A stretch of DNA of 19,316 nt from Roseateles_C aquae (GCF_032337115.1 NZ_JAVXZY010000018.1:1-19316), one strand, 5' to 3'. Shown: positions 1 to 7,708, numbered from the stretch's first letter. Program-made: numbers and translations. Notes: generated by a model from the sequence alone, not told the origin.

Positions 1-122
1 TGGGGCCGCTCGATCACGTCCCGCCTGCCGAGTTCGAAGCCAATTACCATCGTCAACGCGCTGGTCAGGCCGCGACCGTCTGACTTAAACCAACTGGCCT
101 CCGCGGAACCCGGGGCGTTTCA
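1..122 (+). mobile_element. 3' remnant of an IS3-family insertion sequence
   Basis: The window begins inside an insertion sequence. The reading frame from position 3 encodes a typical IS3-family OrfB carboxyl terminus and stops at 81-83. It is followed by about 40 non-coding bases ending in CCCGGGGCGTTTCA at 109-122. IS3-family terminal repeats characteristically begin TGA and end TCA, and a right end reading GGGGCG..TCA is familiar from IS3 elements of Beta- and Gammaproteobacteria. The rest of the element lies left of the window, so its completeness and target duplication cannot be judged. Its insertion probably removed whatever preceded the gene at 158, including any attI or attC site. The exact right boundary is inferred. 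Confidence 0.72.
3..83 (+). CDS. IS3-family transposase OrfB, C-terminal fragment
   Basis: Only the last 26 codons are in the window. The peptide contains PPAEFEANYHRQRA, the usual tail of IS3-family OrfB transposases (rve integrase fold) just after the catalytic DDE core, where many relatives read PPAEFE..YYR. The catalytic residues themselves are upstream of the window and cannot be checked. The other two frames give no recognisable peptide. The stop is TGA at 81-83, and the element's right end follows within 40 bases. The entry is partial because the window is cut at its 5' side, not necessarily because the gene is broken. Confidence 0.75.
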   Translation, partial: GPLDHVPPAEFEANYHRQRAGQAATV

Positions 123-157
123 AACTGCCGCTTGTTGACGCGCTACGCGGCCTCGCA

Positions 158-1000
158 ATGCTTCAACAGGAGTTCTTACGGCTAGCACTCTTCGTTGCTT
201 CCGAAGGGCCCGCAGAGTTCGAGGGTGAGACTCTTACTTGCAGTCTCGCGGACGCCCAGCGTCGCACAAGTACTTTGCTGGCAATGGGCGCTGGCCAGTC
301 AGTGGAGTCCCTGCTGCGTATCGCCAAGCAGAGAGGAATTCCTGCCCGTGACGCATATCCAATTGCTCGCTCCGCAATTGAATCATTCGTCAATGCGAGT
401 TACCTGCTATGCGAGGGGAACGACGTAGCAAATAGAGCCATCCGGTACATCGACTATGCCGCGTGGCGTCATCACAACCGGAAGTTTGGAAGCGGCGAGT
501 TCTCGATCGAAGTTCGTTCAGACCCAGATCCTGAATCAACACTTGCCACGAAGTTTCCCGAGTTCGCCGGCAAGGGAAACGGTAGTTGGACCAACTTGGA
601 TGTGCCAAGTCGAATCAGACGGGTTGGTGAACTAGCAGGCCGGAAAGCGGGCTATCGCTTACTTGCTGGCTACGGTCTAATCTACTCGCTGTCGTCAGAG
701 GTCATCCATGGCTCCCCGTTTGGAGCGAGCTACTTCTACTCCGCATACAAGAACGAAGAGGCGAGTACTGAGGCATTCATCGCCGGCAACGTTAGGCAGC
801 TAGAGGAAATCTTCGTTGCAGTCCTTCATGCAGGTTGTGGTTACCTGGCAGCATTCTTTGGGCTACAAAACATGGTGGCGCCAGTCGCAGCCGAAGAAAA
901 GCTATTCAATCGGCTCTTGGCACTTAGTACCATGCCGCAGTCAGCCTTTCCTCTGAATTCGCCGCCTCAAGGCAAACATGACACTCACGACACCAAATAA
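158..1000 (+). CDS. DUF5677-like hypothetical protein, integron-cassette gene
   Basis: A 280-residue soluble protein of unknown function. It is mostly helical by composition, with no signal peptide and no clear membrane span. Features recalling DUF5677 are a central helix with an R-S-A-I-E-S-F-V-N-A pattern at about residues 68-77 and a later S-E-V-I-H-G motif around residue 185. I rank that assignment as probable, not certain. The codon use is visibly less GC-biased than in the genes beyond 4300, suggesting transfer. An attC site begins 33 bases after the stop, so the gene with this attC has the form of an integron cassette. The left cassette boundary is not recognisable because an IS3 end lies about 35 bases upstream of the ATG. 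No strong ribosome-binding site is visible, which is common for cassette genes. Confidence 0.75.
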   Translation: MLQQEFLRLALFVASEGPAEFEGETLTCSLADAQRRTSTLLAMGAGQSVESLLRIAKQRGIPARDAYPIARSAIESFVNASYLLCEGNDVANRAIRYIDYAAWRHHNRKFGSGEFSIEVRSDPDPESTLATKFPEFAGKGNGSWTNLDVPSRIRRVGELAGRKAGYRLLAGYGLIYSLSSEVIHGSPFGASYFYSAYKNEEASTEAFIAGNVRQLEEIFVAVLHAGCGYLAAFFGLQNMVAPVAAEEKLFNRLLALSTMPQSAFPLNSPPQGKHDTHDTK

Positions 1001-1033
1001 GACCACATTTGAGCCAGCGCGGAGGGGTGCGCG

Positions 1034-1147
1034 GCCTAACTGGGCGGTCAAGCGGACGCCAACAAGGGCAAGGCCTTCGGCATTTTCATGGCCCTTGTTG
1101 GTGCCCTCCGCCTTCGGCTCCGGCGCCGCTTGCCTGTGGCGTTAGGC
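1034..1147 (+). other. attC: Integron attC recombination site
   Basis: A 114-bp imperfect palindrome with all four attC boxes. R'' is GCCTAAC at 1034-1040 and R' is its exact complement GTTAGGC at 1141-1147. L'' at 1049-1060 (CAAGCGGACGCC) pairs with L' at 1122-1132 (GGCGCCGCTTG) over eleven base pairs, leaving one unpaired A at 1056. This is the extrahelical base that orients folded attC strands for the integrase. Further inside, AACAAGGGC (1061-1069) pairs with GCCCTTGTT (1091-1099) as an upper stem. Cleavage would fall between G1141 and T1142. The next ORF starts at 1156, as expected for a cassette. No integrase gene is in the window. Confidence 0.88.
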
Positions 1148-1155
1148 ACTTACCA

Positions 1156-1800
1156 ATGGCTGCGAATAAACCTCCGTCCGTCATTGAGCGAGTCTCAGGC
1201 AGTCTCGTGACTGAGTCTGCACTGACTGCGGTCGCTGCTGCGGCTGGTACCCCACTTGCAGCATTACTCCCAGTGCTTAGCAAGTCACTTGCCGCGGAGC
1301 GGCAGAAGCTGCGAGTCGAAGCGACTCTTCGGGAGATGAATGATCTGCTCGAGAGGCACGAGGAGCAGCTTGAGAATTTGACTGATCAACAGTTCAAATT
1401 AATTAACGAAACCGTTCTCGCACTCCTTCACACAACAAGCGAAGAGAAGATGGCGCTGCTCAGAAACGCAGTGCAGAACGGAATGACTGCGGCTGAGCTC
1501 CCTTCACAGGAGGCTGTCTTCCTCAGTCGAATCATCCGAGACATTTCGTTTGAAGAAGCGGACTTTCTTCTGCGAAATTTCGAGTACGACCGAATTTGGT
1601 TAAATGAGACTACTCATGCCGGCGATGAGCGGAACACGCTTGTTGTAAAGCCCAGCACGACTGATGGGCATGTTGTCCTTGGCCTGGTTACCCTGGGGCT
1701 CATTACAACCGCTGAACCTACATATGACGATAGCGGCCACCTAAAGTTCTCTCCGCTTGTCGCCAAGCTAATTGCGCTGCTTGAGGCACCGCGTGCCTGA
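1156..1800 (+). CDS. Hypothetical protein of a second integron cassette
   Basis: A 214-residue protein that I do not recognise. The ATG at 1156 was chosen because it lies 8 bases after the attC R' box. An in-frame TTG at 1009 would run through the attC and is not credible. Residues about 17-36 are small and hydrophobic (alanine/leucine-rich, possibly a membrane hairpin or amphipathic helix). Residues about 45-75 are strongly helical and charged, with coiled-coil character. The end around residues 170-212 (VLGLVTLGLI then a short hairpin and LVAKLIALLE) looks like a winged-helix or similar small domain. The coding GC is lower than that of the chromosomal backbone. Integron cassettes often carry defence, toxin or metabolic accessory genes, but nothing in this sequence assigns it to any of these. 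Confidence 0.72.
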   Translation: MAANKPPSVIERVSGSLVTESALTAVAAAAGTPLAALLPVLSKSLAAERQKLRVEATLREMNDLLERHEEQLENLTDQQFKLINETVLALLHTTSEEKMALLRNAVQNGMTAAELPSQEAVFLSRIIRDISFEEADFLLRNFEYDRIWLNETTHAGDERNTLVVKPSTTDGHVVLGLVTLGLITTAEPTYDDSGHLKFSPLVAKLIALLEAPRA

Positions 1801-2168
1801 CCAGCCGCTCGCCCGAACCCGCAACGACCTGCCGCCGCGGGCCGATTCGCTCAAACTTTGGACTGCCGTTTCAGCGATGCGGGGTCGTTGCATCCGAGGG
1901 CCGCAATGGGTCGATCTGCGACGGTCGCGTGACGCGATAGCGGGCACTGGACCAGTTCGCGTGTGAGCGTCAGGCCCGACGACCGGTTCCAGGGGCGAAG
2001 CCGCCAGTCAGGCCGCGCCAAGTCGGTCGACCGCTTCTGACAGCAGCAGTCATCCGGCGTCCATGGTCGAACGACCGAGATCAGCCTAAAGCAGCCCTAA
2101 CGTCCACTGTCTTAGCCGCCTAGCGATACTCCCCGAACCTCGCCAATTCGCCAGAAGGGCACTTTGCC
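1801..2168. other. Gene-free stretch after the cassette; no attC found
   Basis: About 370 bases without a convincing ORF in any frame. A second attC would be expected here if the gene at 1156 were in an intact cassette, but no paired RYYYAAC/GTTRRRY boxes were found. The only notable structure is a 9-bp inverted repeat, GCAACGACC (1821-1829) with GGTCGTTGC (1883-1891), 53 bases apart and with no T-tract. The end at 2150-2160 (AGAAGGGC) serves as the ribosome-binding site of the next gene. The stretch may be an eroded or truncated cassette end. Confidence 0.5.
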
Positions 2169-2945
2169 ATGCACCAGCCACGCCAGCCCCAAGCCTCTGC
2201 GCTGCAAAGCCACGCTGCCGCACAGCGCTCAAGTTCCGGCCACTCCACCGCGCCATCCCAGCAAGACCTGACCCTCCAGCGCCACGCCGCCGGGCCGCGG
2301 ATGGCAACGCAGCGGCAGCAGCTTGCGCAACTCAGGGCGGCAGCGAGTGAGCCTGTGGTGCAGCGTGCGGCTAGCGTCAATGATTTCGACAAAAGGCCCA
2401 CCCAACGTGCCGGAGCGCTGTGGGCCCAGTGTGCCGACATGATCCGCGGCTTTGTCGAAGGCTCGGGCTTCAGGGATTTGGATAAGGTCAACTGCGTCCT
2501 TCAGCCAGTCTCCACCGGGCCGGGCACCAGCCTGGGTTCAACGTCCGTCTATCAGCTGGATGACGGCGATGTCTGGCAACCGGTCAGGCTGCCGCATCAG
2601 TTCGATAGCAATGAGTTCTACTGCGTTTACCTCACGCTGAATTTGAATGAGAAGAACGCCGATCCCGCCGAGATCTATGCCACCTTCTTGCATGAGTGGC
2701 ATGCCCATGCACTGCCGGCGCTGGCAATGATCCAGGGCAATGTGAACCAGACGATCAGCGATGGCGAACTGGAAGACGCGGAACATCGCGCCTATGCCCG
2801 GACCAGCGAAGAAGCGCTTAGAGGCTACGCCACTGGCTTTGGCCTGGAGGATGAATTGCATGCCGATGTCACTCGCCGGCTGGTCGCCGATCACAATCGC
2901 TACAGCACCGATACCGGCAAGTTAATTCCAAAGCAAGGGCTTTGA
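2169..2945 (+). CDS. Putative eCIS-associated cargo-like protein
   Basis: A 258-residue protein with two parts. Residues 1-80 are disordered, low-complexity and rich in Q, R, A and S (LTLQRHAAGPRMATQRQQL, then EPVVQRAAS). This resembles the N-terminal leaders of DUF4157-type and other proteins encoded near extracellular contractile injection systems. Residues 85-258 form a compact domain that I cannot name. It has a His cluster, LHEWHAHALP at 174-183, and an E-D-A-E-H stretch at about 202-206. The cluster is not a canonical HExxH motif because the second His is one position early. AGAAGGGC lies about 9 bases before the ATG. No injection-system structural gene is in the window, so the cargo idea rests on the leader alone. 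Confidence 0.62.
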   Translation: MHQPRQPQASALQSHAAAQRSSSGHSTAPSQQDLTLQRHAAGPRMATQRQQLAQLRAAASEPVVQRAASVNDFDKRPTQRAGALWAQCADMIRGFVEGSGFRDLDKVNCVLQPVSTGPGTSLGSTSVYQLDDGDVWQPVRLPHQFDSNEFYCVYLTLNLNEKNADPAEIYATFLHEWHAHALPALAMIQGNVNQTISDGELEDAEHRAYARTSEEALRGYATGFGLEDELHADVTRRLVADHNRYSTDTGKLIPKQGL

Positions 2946-3059
2946 AGCCGGCGCGGCTTGCGTCTAGGCAAGGCTTGGAGCGTGTTTTCCACGTCCCCAT
3001 CGACTCAAGCGGACCTGCCCAAGCCATCCGCTCCGCCATATCTTTTTAGAGGGAGAACC

Positions 3060-4184
3060 ATGCATCAGCTGTTTTGTACTCGCGTCCTGTTCACGTTCCT
3101 TGCAATTGCAGTTATCGATGCATCGGCTGAAGTGCGCCCTTTGAAAATAGAAGAAGTCGGTCGTGGCGAATCGATTGCCTACGATATGAATGCTGCCGGT
3201 CAGGTTGCGGTGGTGTTGAAAGACGCAAACGGCGGACATCACGCTGCGTATTGGGAAAACGGTCAATTGATTCGGTTGGGCACGCTCGGCGGCATCGAGA
3301 GTGAAAGCAAAGGCATCAATGATCATGGCGAGATCATTGGCTCAGCACAAAAGGCAAATGGCAGCTGGGCGGCTTTTGTTTACAGCCGCGCCAAAGGTAT
3401 GCGCGAACTCGGCACGCTGGGTGGCTTCAGTACCAATGGGACGGGATTGAACAATCGCGGTGAGGCGGTTGGCTTTGCCGACACGCCGGACGGGCAGTGG
3501 CATGCATTCCTGTCTCAGCCCGGCAAGGCTATGCAAGACCTGGGCACCTTGGGCGGCAAGATCAGCTATGCCAGCGGCATCAACAATCATGGCCAAGTCG
3601 TGGGCACAGCGATGGACCGTGGCGGTTTTCGACATGCGTTTTTCTATGACGCCAAACGCGGCATGATCGACTTGGGCACGCTGGGCGGACGCTTCAGTTC
3701 TGCCGCCGCGATCAATGACGATGGCTGGGTGGTCGGCACCTCTGAAATGAAGGATCGCAGCTGGCATGCCTTTTTATTCGATGGCAAGGAGATGAAGGAT
3801 CTCGGCGCGATCATCGGTCATGGCGATAGTTATGCCACCGGCATCAATAACGCTGGCCATGTCGTGGGCACGGTAAAACTCGCTGGCGAGCGCTTGGGCG
3901 ATCGCCGCCTGGCCTTTGTGTGGCGTGATCAGAAAATGAATCTGCATCCAAGCGGCAAAGCGCTGTATGTGACCAATGCAATCAATAACCAAGGGCAGGT
4001 CGTTGGTGCGAATTACGATCGCGGCTTTCATGCCGCGACGATGTCTTCGAACATGACGCCATTTGTCGATCACGATGGCGAGAAAATTCTCTCCTTTAAT
4101 TTGCTCATGCCGCTGCTGGCGGGCACCTTGGTGCTCTTCCGTAAACGTTGGAAGGGCTTGTTGTTTAATCGTTATTCTGTTTAG
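3060..4184 (+). CDS. Exported HAF-repeat protein
   Basis: A 374-residue secreted protein made of about six degenerate HAF repeats of roughly 38 residues. Each reads approximately LGTLGG...A.GINN.G.VVG......HAFL; clear copies start near residues 76, 115, 152, 190 and 227. A signal peptide covers residues 1-24 and ends DASA. The ATG at 3060 is chosen over an in-frame upstream TTG because GAGGGAG lies just before it and the signal peptide follows directly. The last 30 residues contain a hydrophobic segment (LLMPLLAGTLVLF) followed by R/K residues, as in C-terminal sorting signals, but no PEP motif precedes it. HAF proteins are presumed extracellular, and their function is not known. The gene is less GC-rich than the downstream backbone. 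Confidence 0.85.
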   Translation: MHQLFCTRVLFTFLAIAVIDASAEVRPLKIEEVGRGESIAYDMNAAGQVAVVLKDANGGHHAAYWENGQLIRLGTLGGIESESKGINDHGEIIGSAQKANGSWAAFVYSRAKGMRELGTLGGFSTNGTGLNNRGEAVGFADTPDGQWHAFLSQPGKAMQDLGTLGGKISYASGINNHGQVVGTAMDRGGFRHAFFYDAKRGMIDLGTLGGRFSSAAAINDDGWVVGTSEMKDRSWHAFLFDGKEMKDLGAIIGHGDSYATGINNAGHVVGTVKLAGERLGDRRLAFVWRDQKMNLHPSGKALYVTNAINNQGQVVGANYDRGFHAATMSSNMTPFVDHDGEKILSFNLLMPLLAGTLVLFRKRWKGLLFNRYSV

Positions 4185-4333
4185 TTGCCGATGCAGCGGC
4201 CGGGGGCATCGAGGCGAATTCGGGGCGTGTGTTTGCGACTTGACGGGGGCGGCGAATGCGTGACCCCGTGGCCTGAGCGCGCGCCCCACGCTCTAGCCTT
4301 GTCGCCACACCGGGCCATCGTGCCCCGGGCGCC

Positions 4334-5104
4334 TCACATTTCCTTGAAGAGGTGCAGGTAGCTCCTGCTCACCCCGAGGCGCTCGTTGCGGCCTTTGAGC
4401 TCGATGTCGGCAGTCTCGTTCTCGCCCCGCGTGACGCGACGGATCGAGCGCAGATTGACGATCACCGAACGGTGCACCTGGGCGAAGTGCGCGGGGTCGA
4501 GCTGGGCAAGCAGCTCCTTGAGCGGCGTGCGGATCAATGCCTCGGCCGGCTGGCCTTCGTCTCGATAGGCCACCAAGGTGTACTTGGTGTCGCTCTTGAG
4601 GTAGTCGATATCGTCAATCGGGATCATGCGCAGCGATGAGCCCACGGTGGCACGGATCCAGTCCAGCGGCTTGGGCTGGTCCAGCTTGAGCCGCGCCGCC
4701 AATTGGCTCAGCAACTGCTCGCTGTGCACGGCCGGTTGGGCCTGCTGCAGGCGCGCCTTCAGGCGCTCCACCGTTTCGGCCAGGCGCTCCGCCGTGACCG
4801 GCTTGACCAGGTAGTCCAGCACGCCATGTTGAAAGGCTTCCAGCGCGTACTGGTCGAAGGCGGTGACGAACACCAGGTGGGCGCGCTTGCCCACTTGCCG
4901 CGCGACCTCGACGCCGCTCAGGCCCGGCATGTGCACGTCCAGAAAGCAGATGGCCGGCTGGTGCTGCTCGAACAGCTCAATGGCCTGGCGGCCATTGCGG
5001 GCCTGCGCCACGATTTGCAATTCCGGCCAGGCGGCTGCCAATCGGGCTTCAAGAATCTCGCGCAGCAGCGGCTCGTCGTCGGCGATCAGGGCGGTAGGCT
5101 TCAT
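4334..5104 (-). CDS. LytTR-family DNA-binding response regulator
   Basis: A 256-residue two-component response regulator. The receiver domain spans residues about 4-120, with acidic residues D9, D10 and E11, phospho-acceptor D56 (in FLDVHMPG), T81 and K101 (in YLVKPV). A LytTR DNA-binding domain follows at about 148-256, including the segment QVHRSVIVNLRSI. The start at 5104 was chosen because it overlaps the kinase stop as ATGA and begins right at the receiver domain. An upstream in-frame start at 5191 would lie inside the kinase gene. It is the last gene of a probable operon with the kinase, a small membrane protein and a TPR protein. Relatives (AlgR/LytR/YehT type) control surface, autolysis or nutrient-response genes. 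The target here is unknown. Confidence 0.93.
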   Translation of the reverse strand: MKPTALIADDEPLLREILEARLAAAWPELQIVAQARNGRQAIELFEQHQPAICFLDVHMPGLSGVEVARQVGKRAHLVFVTAFDQYALEAFQHGVLDYLVKPVTAERLAETVERLKARLQQAQPAVHSEQLLSQLAARLKLDQPKPLDWIRATVGSSLRMIPIDDIDYLKSDTKYTLVAYRDEGQPAEALIRTPLKELLAQLDPAHFAQVHRSVIVNLRSIRRVTRGENETADIELKGRNERLGVSRSYLHLFKEM

Positions 5105-6192
5105 GGCTTCTCGGAAAACTCGATCGTTGCTTGCACACCGTGCGGGGTGACCTCGCTCAGCGTCAGGGTCGCGCTGCCGCCGTAGGCCCACAGCAGGCGT
5201 TCACGCAGGGCCGCCAGTCCGGTGCCCAGACCGCCGCCGCTGGCTTGCAGGCCCACGCCGGTATCAACCACGCGCAGGCGGCAGCGCCGCGCCTCCAGCA
5301 ACTCGGCATGGACGTCGATGCGGCCGCCCTCCTCGCTGGGATCGATGCCATGCTGGACGGCATTCTCGACCAGGGTCAGCAGCGTCATCGGCGGGCAGCT
5401 CAGCAGGTGAACCCCGGGGCCGACATGCAGTGCAAAGGTCAGCCGGTCGGGCATGCGCATCTGCATCAGTTCCAGGTAGGCGCGCACCAGCTCCAGCTCC
5501 TGGCCCAGGGTGTTGGCCGACCCATCCAGGCGCGGCACAGCGGCGCGCAGATACCCGGTCAGGCTTTGCAGCAGTTTGGGCGCGCGCGGCGAGCCGCCTT
5601 CCACCAGGGCCTGCACATTGGCCAGGGTGTTGAAGAGGAAATGCGGCTGGGCCTGCGCGGTAAGCAGGCGCATGCGCGCGTCGAGCGCCTGCCGGGCCAT
5701 CTCGCTGCGCTCCAGCTCGAAGTCGATCGCCTGCTTTTCCACTTTGGCCTCGCGTTGACGCAGCAGGGCCGCCAGCGCCGTCCAGGGCGCTACCAGCATG
5801 CCCAGGAAGGTGAAGGTCATGTAGCCTTCCAGGCGAGCGGTCTTCCAGAATGGCAGCGCGCCGGGTGCATTGCTCAAGAGAAAGGCCAGGAACAAGGCCA
5901 GCGGCACGGTTGCCCCGACGGCCGCCACCTGCAGGGCCCAGCGCGCCAGCCATCTGGGCAGGCGGCGCGGCCATTGCTCGAACAGGCCGAAGACCAGCAG
6001 CAGCGCCAGGCCCACGCCAAACACCCGCGCCACCAGATGCCACATCGAGCCATTCCAACCGAAGCTGAACAGCAGCACAAAGAGTGCGCAGATGATGGTG
6101 ACGGTGCGCACGCGCCGCCAACTGAATACGGCGCGCCAGTTGGATGTCGGCTCGGCTAGCGCCTTGAGCTGGGCGTAGGGGCTGGAAGTCAT
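5101..6192 (-). CDS. LytS/YehU-type sensor histidine kinase
   Basis: A 363-residue membrane kinase, cognate partner of the LytTR regulator it overlaps by four bases. About four hydrophobic segments occupy residues 31-48, 53-71, 86-107 and 124-145. A short coiled-coil (about 148-176) leads into the His_kinase domain, where H184 in the PHFLFNTL motif is the phosphorylated histidine. The HATPase part has the N box (ENAVQHG, 276-282), a DTGVGL motif (310-315) and a second Gly motif, GLGTGL (321-326). No periplasmic sensor domain is present, so the stimulus is probably sensed in the membrane. The start codon has only a weak ribosome-binding site. It lies 47 bases after the small membrane-protein gene, consistent with co-transcription. 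Confidence 0.93.
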   Translation of the reverse strand: MTSSPYAQLKALAEPTSNWRAVFSWRRVRTVTIICALFVLLFSFGWNGSMWHLVARVFGVGLALLLVFGLFEQWPRRLPRWLARWALQVAAVGATVPLALFLAFLLSNAPGALPFWKTARLEGYMTFTFLGMLVAPWTALAALLRQREAKVEKQAIDFELERSEMARQALDARMRLLTAQAQPHFLFNTLANVQALVEGGSPRAPKLLQSLTGYLRAAVPRLDGSANTLGQELELVRAYLELMQMRMPDRLTFALHVGPGVHLLSCPPMTLLTLVENAVQHGIDPSEEGGRIDVHAELLEARRCRLRVVDTGVGLQASGGGLGTGLAALRERLLWAYGGSATLTLSEVTPHGVQATIEFSEKP

Positions 6193-6239
6193 CTGGACTG
6201 GATATTAGGGGGCTTTGGCAGCCGTGGTCTTAACAGGCC

Positions 6240-6644
6240 CTAGCGAAAGCGTTCGGCTGGCTTGCGGAAATAGTGGTGCGCGATGTAGCGCCAGGGCAGC
6301 ACCAGGGGCGTGAGCACCACGCCCATCAAGCAGGCTTCAGCGGTGCCTTGCACAGCTGGTGTGATGGCGCCGGCTCGCCACAGCGGGTAGGCAATCGCCG
6401 CGAGCCAGACCGTCTTCCAGATCAGCTCAAAGATCAGCAGGGGCAAGAGTTGCAGCGGATAGCGCAGACCCCAGACGCAGAGGATGGCCAGGCCGCTCAG
6501 CAGCGCCGCTGTCTCACCCTTGCGCTGGGCCCAGAGATCGCTGTGTTGAAACATCGAGGGGCCGAAGCTGAGCGCCAGACCGACGGTGACCAGCAGATAA
6601 AAGGCGCGCAGCAGATTCAAGCGCCAGAGAGGAACATCGTTCAT
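6240..6644 (-). CDS. Small multi-pass membrane protein
   Basis: A 134-residue protein with about four predicted membrane helices (residues about 8-28, 44-62, 64-86 and 98-117) and a basic C-terminus. I do not recognise a named family and find no catalytic motif. It sits between the TPR gene (35-base gap) and the histidine kinase gene (47-base gap), all on the minus strand, which suggests one transcript. A role as an accessory or target of the two-component system is conceivable but unsupported. No strong ribosome-binding site is visible before the ATG at 6644. Confidence 0.75.
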   Translation of the reverse strand: MNDVPLWRLNLLRAFYLLVTVGLALSFGPSMFQHSDLWAQRKGETAALLSGLAILCVWGLRYPLQLLPLLIFELIWKTVWLAAIAYPLWRAGAITPAVQGTAEACLMGVVLTPLVLPWRYIAHHYFRKPAERFR

Positions 6645-6679
6645 GGGAGTGATCTCAGTATTGGGTTGCGGGGCTTGGC

Positions 6680-7708
6680 TCAGCCAAGCTTGGCCAGGCT
6701 CTTGCGCACGGTTTCGACATTGGCCGGCTTGGCGCGCTTGTTGGCGATGAAACGCTCATAGACCGCCTTGGCCTGCGCCTTGTCGCCCTTGGCGAGGAGG
6801 GCGTCGCCAAGGCGGTGGTCGATCGGGTAGTCGTCCGCGCCGGCGAGCGTCCTGGCGCGCTCGAACAGGCGAATGGCTTCGTCCAGCTGCCCCAGGGCGG
6901 CCTGCACACGCGCCGCGCCGTAAAAGCCGGCGGCCCGGCTGGGTTGTTCGCGCTGCAGGAACTCATACAGACTCCTGGCCTTGGCCAGGTCCTTGCCGTC
7001 CTTCAGGTAGACGAGGGCGAGCTCCATGGTGGCATCGCGCACTTCCTCGAGCAGGGCGGAGTCCTTGGCGCCCTTGAGCGCCAGCAACTCGGTTTCCATC
7101 TCGCCCCACTTCTTGGCCTCGGCCGCGATGTGCACGCGAATGATGCGCGCCGTCTCGGGCTGGCTGTTGCGCACGGCCGCCTCCAGCTCCATCGCCTTGG
7201 CGGTGCTGCCGCCCATCATGCCGGGCAGCGTGATGTAGAGCTTGGCCAGCTGCACCCGGGCCGTGACGCTGGTCGGCTCCAACTCCAGGGTGCGAATCCA
7301 TGCGTCCTTCAAGCTGCCCACGCTGCGCATCGCCTTGGCCATGCCCATATTGAGCATCTGCAGGCTGAGGTTCTGCGCTGCCGCCAGATGGCAGACGGCC
7401 ACGTTCGGGTGCTGCTGGATGCAGAGCCTGGCCTGCTGCGCCGCGGCCTCCAGGCGCTGGGCGTTGGCGGGGTCTGCCAAGCTTTGGCCCAACACCAGAG
7501 CGGCGCTGGCCTCGGCATCGGCAGGGTTGGCCTTCAGGCGGGTTTGGGCCTGCTGTTCAAGTTCTGCGAACTTGCCGGCCTCGTGCAGTGACTCCAGCTG
7601 GGCGTCCTTGAAGACGGCGGCTTGCGCACTGTCCATCGAGGCGCCAACGCTCAGCACGGCAAGGAGGGCGGTGATCAAACGGGTGCTGCGGGTGTGGGGC
7701 ATTTTCAT
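6680..7708 (-). CDS. Exported TPR-repeat protein
   Basis: A 342-residue protein with a signal peptide (residues 1 to about 30, ending in SAQAA) followed by helical tetratricopeptide-like repeats. The clearest TPR pair is near the C-terminus (AALGQLDEAIRLFERAR, then DALLAKGDKAQAKAVYERF). It is probably periplasmic or a scaffold for protein-protein contacts. The ATG at 7708 is preferred over an upstream in-frame start at 7780, because the signal peptide begins here with a basic n-region. A second ATG two codons on (7702) is also possible. It is the first gene of the minus-strand group ending with the LytTR regulator. The upstream region is shared with the divergent esterase gene. Confidence 0.85.
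   Translation of the reverse strand: MKMPHTRSTRLITALLAVLSVGASMDSAQAAVFKDAQLESLHEAGKFAELEQQAQTRLKANPADAEASAALVLGQSLADPANAQRLEAAAQQARLCIQQHPNVAVCHLAAAQNLSLQMLNMGMAKAMRSVGSLKDAWIRTLELEPTSVTARVQLAKLYITLPGMMGGSTAKAMELEAAVRNSQPETARIIRVHIAAEAKKWGEMETELLALKGAKDSALLEEVRDATMELALVYLKDGKDLAKARSLYEFLQREQPSRAAGFYGAARVQAALGQLDEAIRLFERARTLAGADDYPIDHRLGDALLAKGDKAQAKAVYERFIANKRAKPANVETVRKSLAKLG

Noticed and set aside
51..140. CGTCAAC (51-57) and GTTGACG (134-140) as outer boxes of a second attC before the gene at 158
   Set aside because: They do not fit RYYYAAC/GTTRRRY, no inner L boxes pair, and 1-122 is better explained as the end of an IS3-family element.
1821..1891. Inverted repeat GCAACGACC/GGTCGTTGC as the attC closing the second cassette
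   Set aside because: The outer boxes do not match the attC consensus and no L-box pairing was found.
64..2041. 11-bp direct repeat GTCAGGCCGCG at 64-74 and 2007-2017 flanking the cassette region
   Set aside because: Repeats of this length are expected by chance in 19 kb of GC-rich DNA, and the first copy lies in transposase coding sequence.
2691..2708. Zincin-type HExxH protease motif in the protein at 2169-2945
   Set aside because: The sequence is HEWHAH, with the second His one position too early, so a classical metalloprotease call is not supported.
5131..6159. Long plus-strand ORF of 342 codons
   Set aside because: It is antisense to the histidine kinase, has repetitive H/Q/G/A composition typical of GC-rich shadow frames, and shows no family motif.
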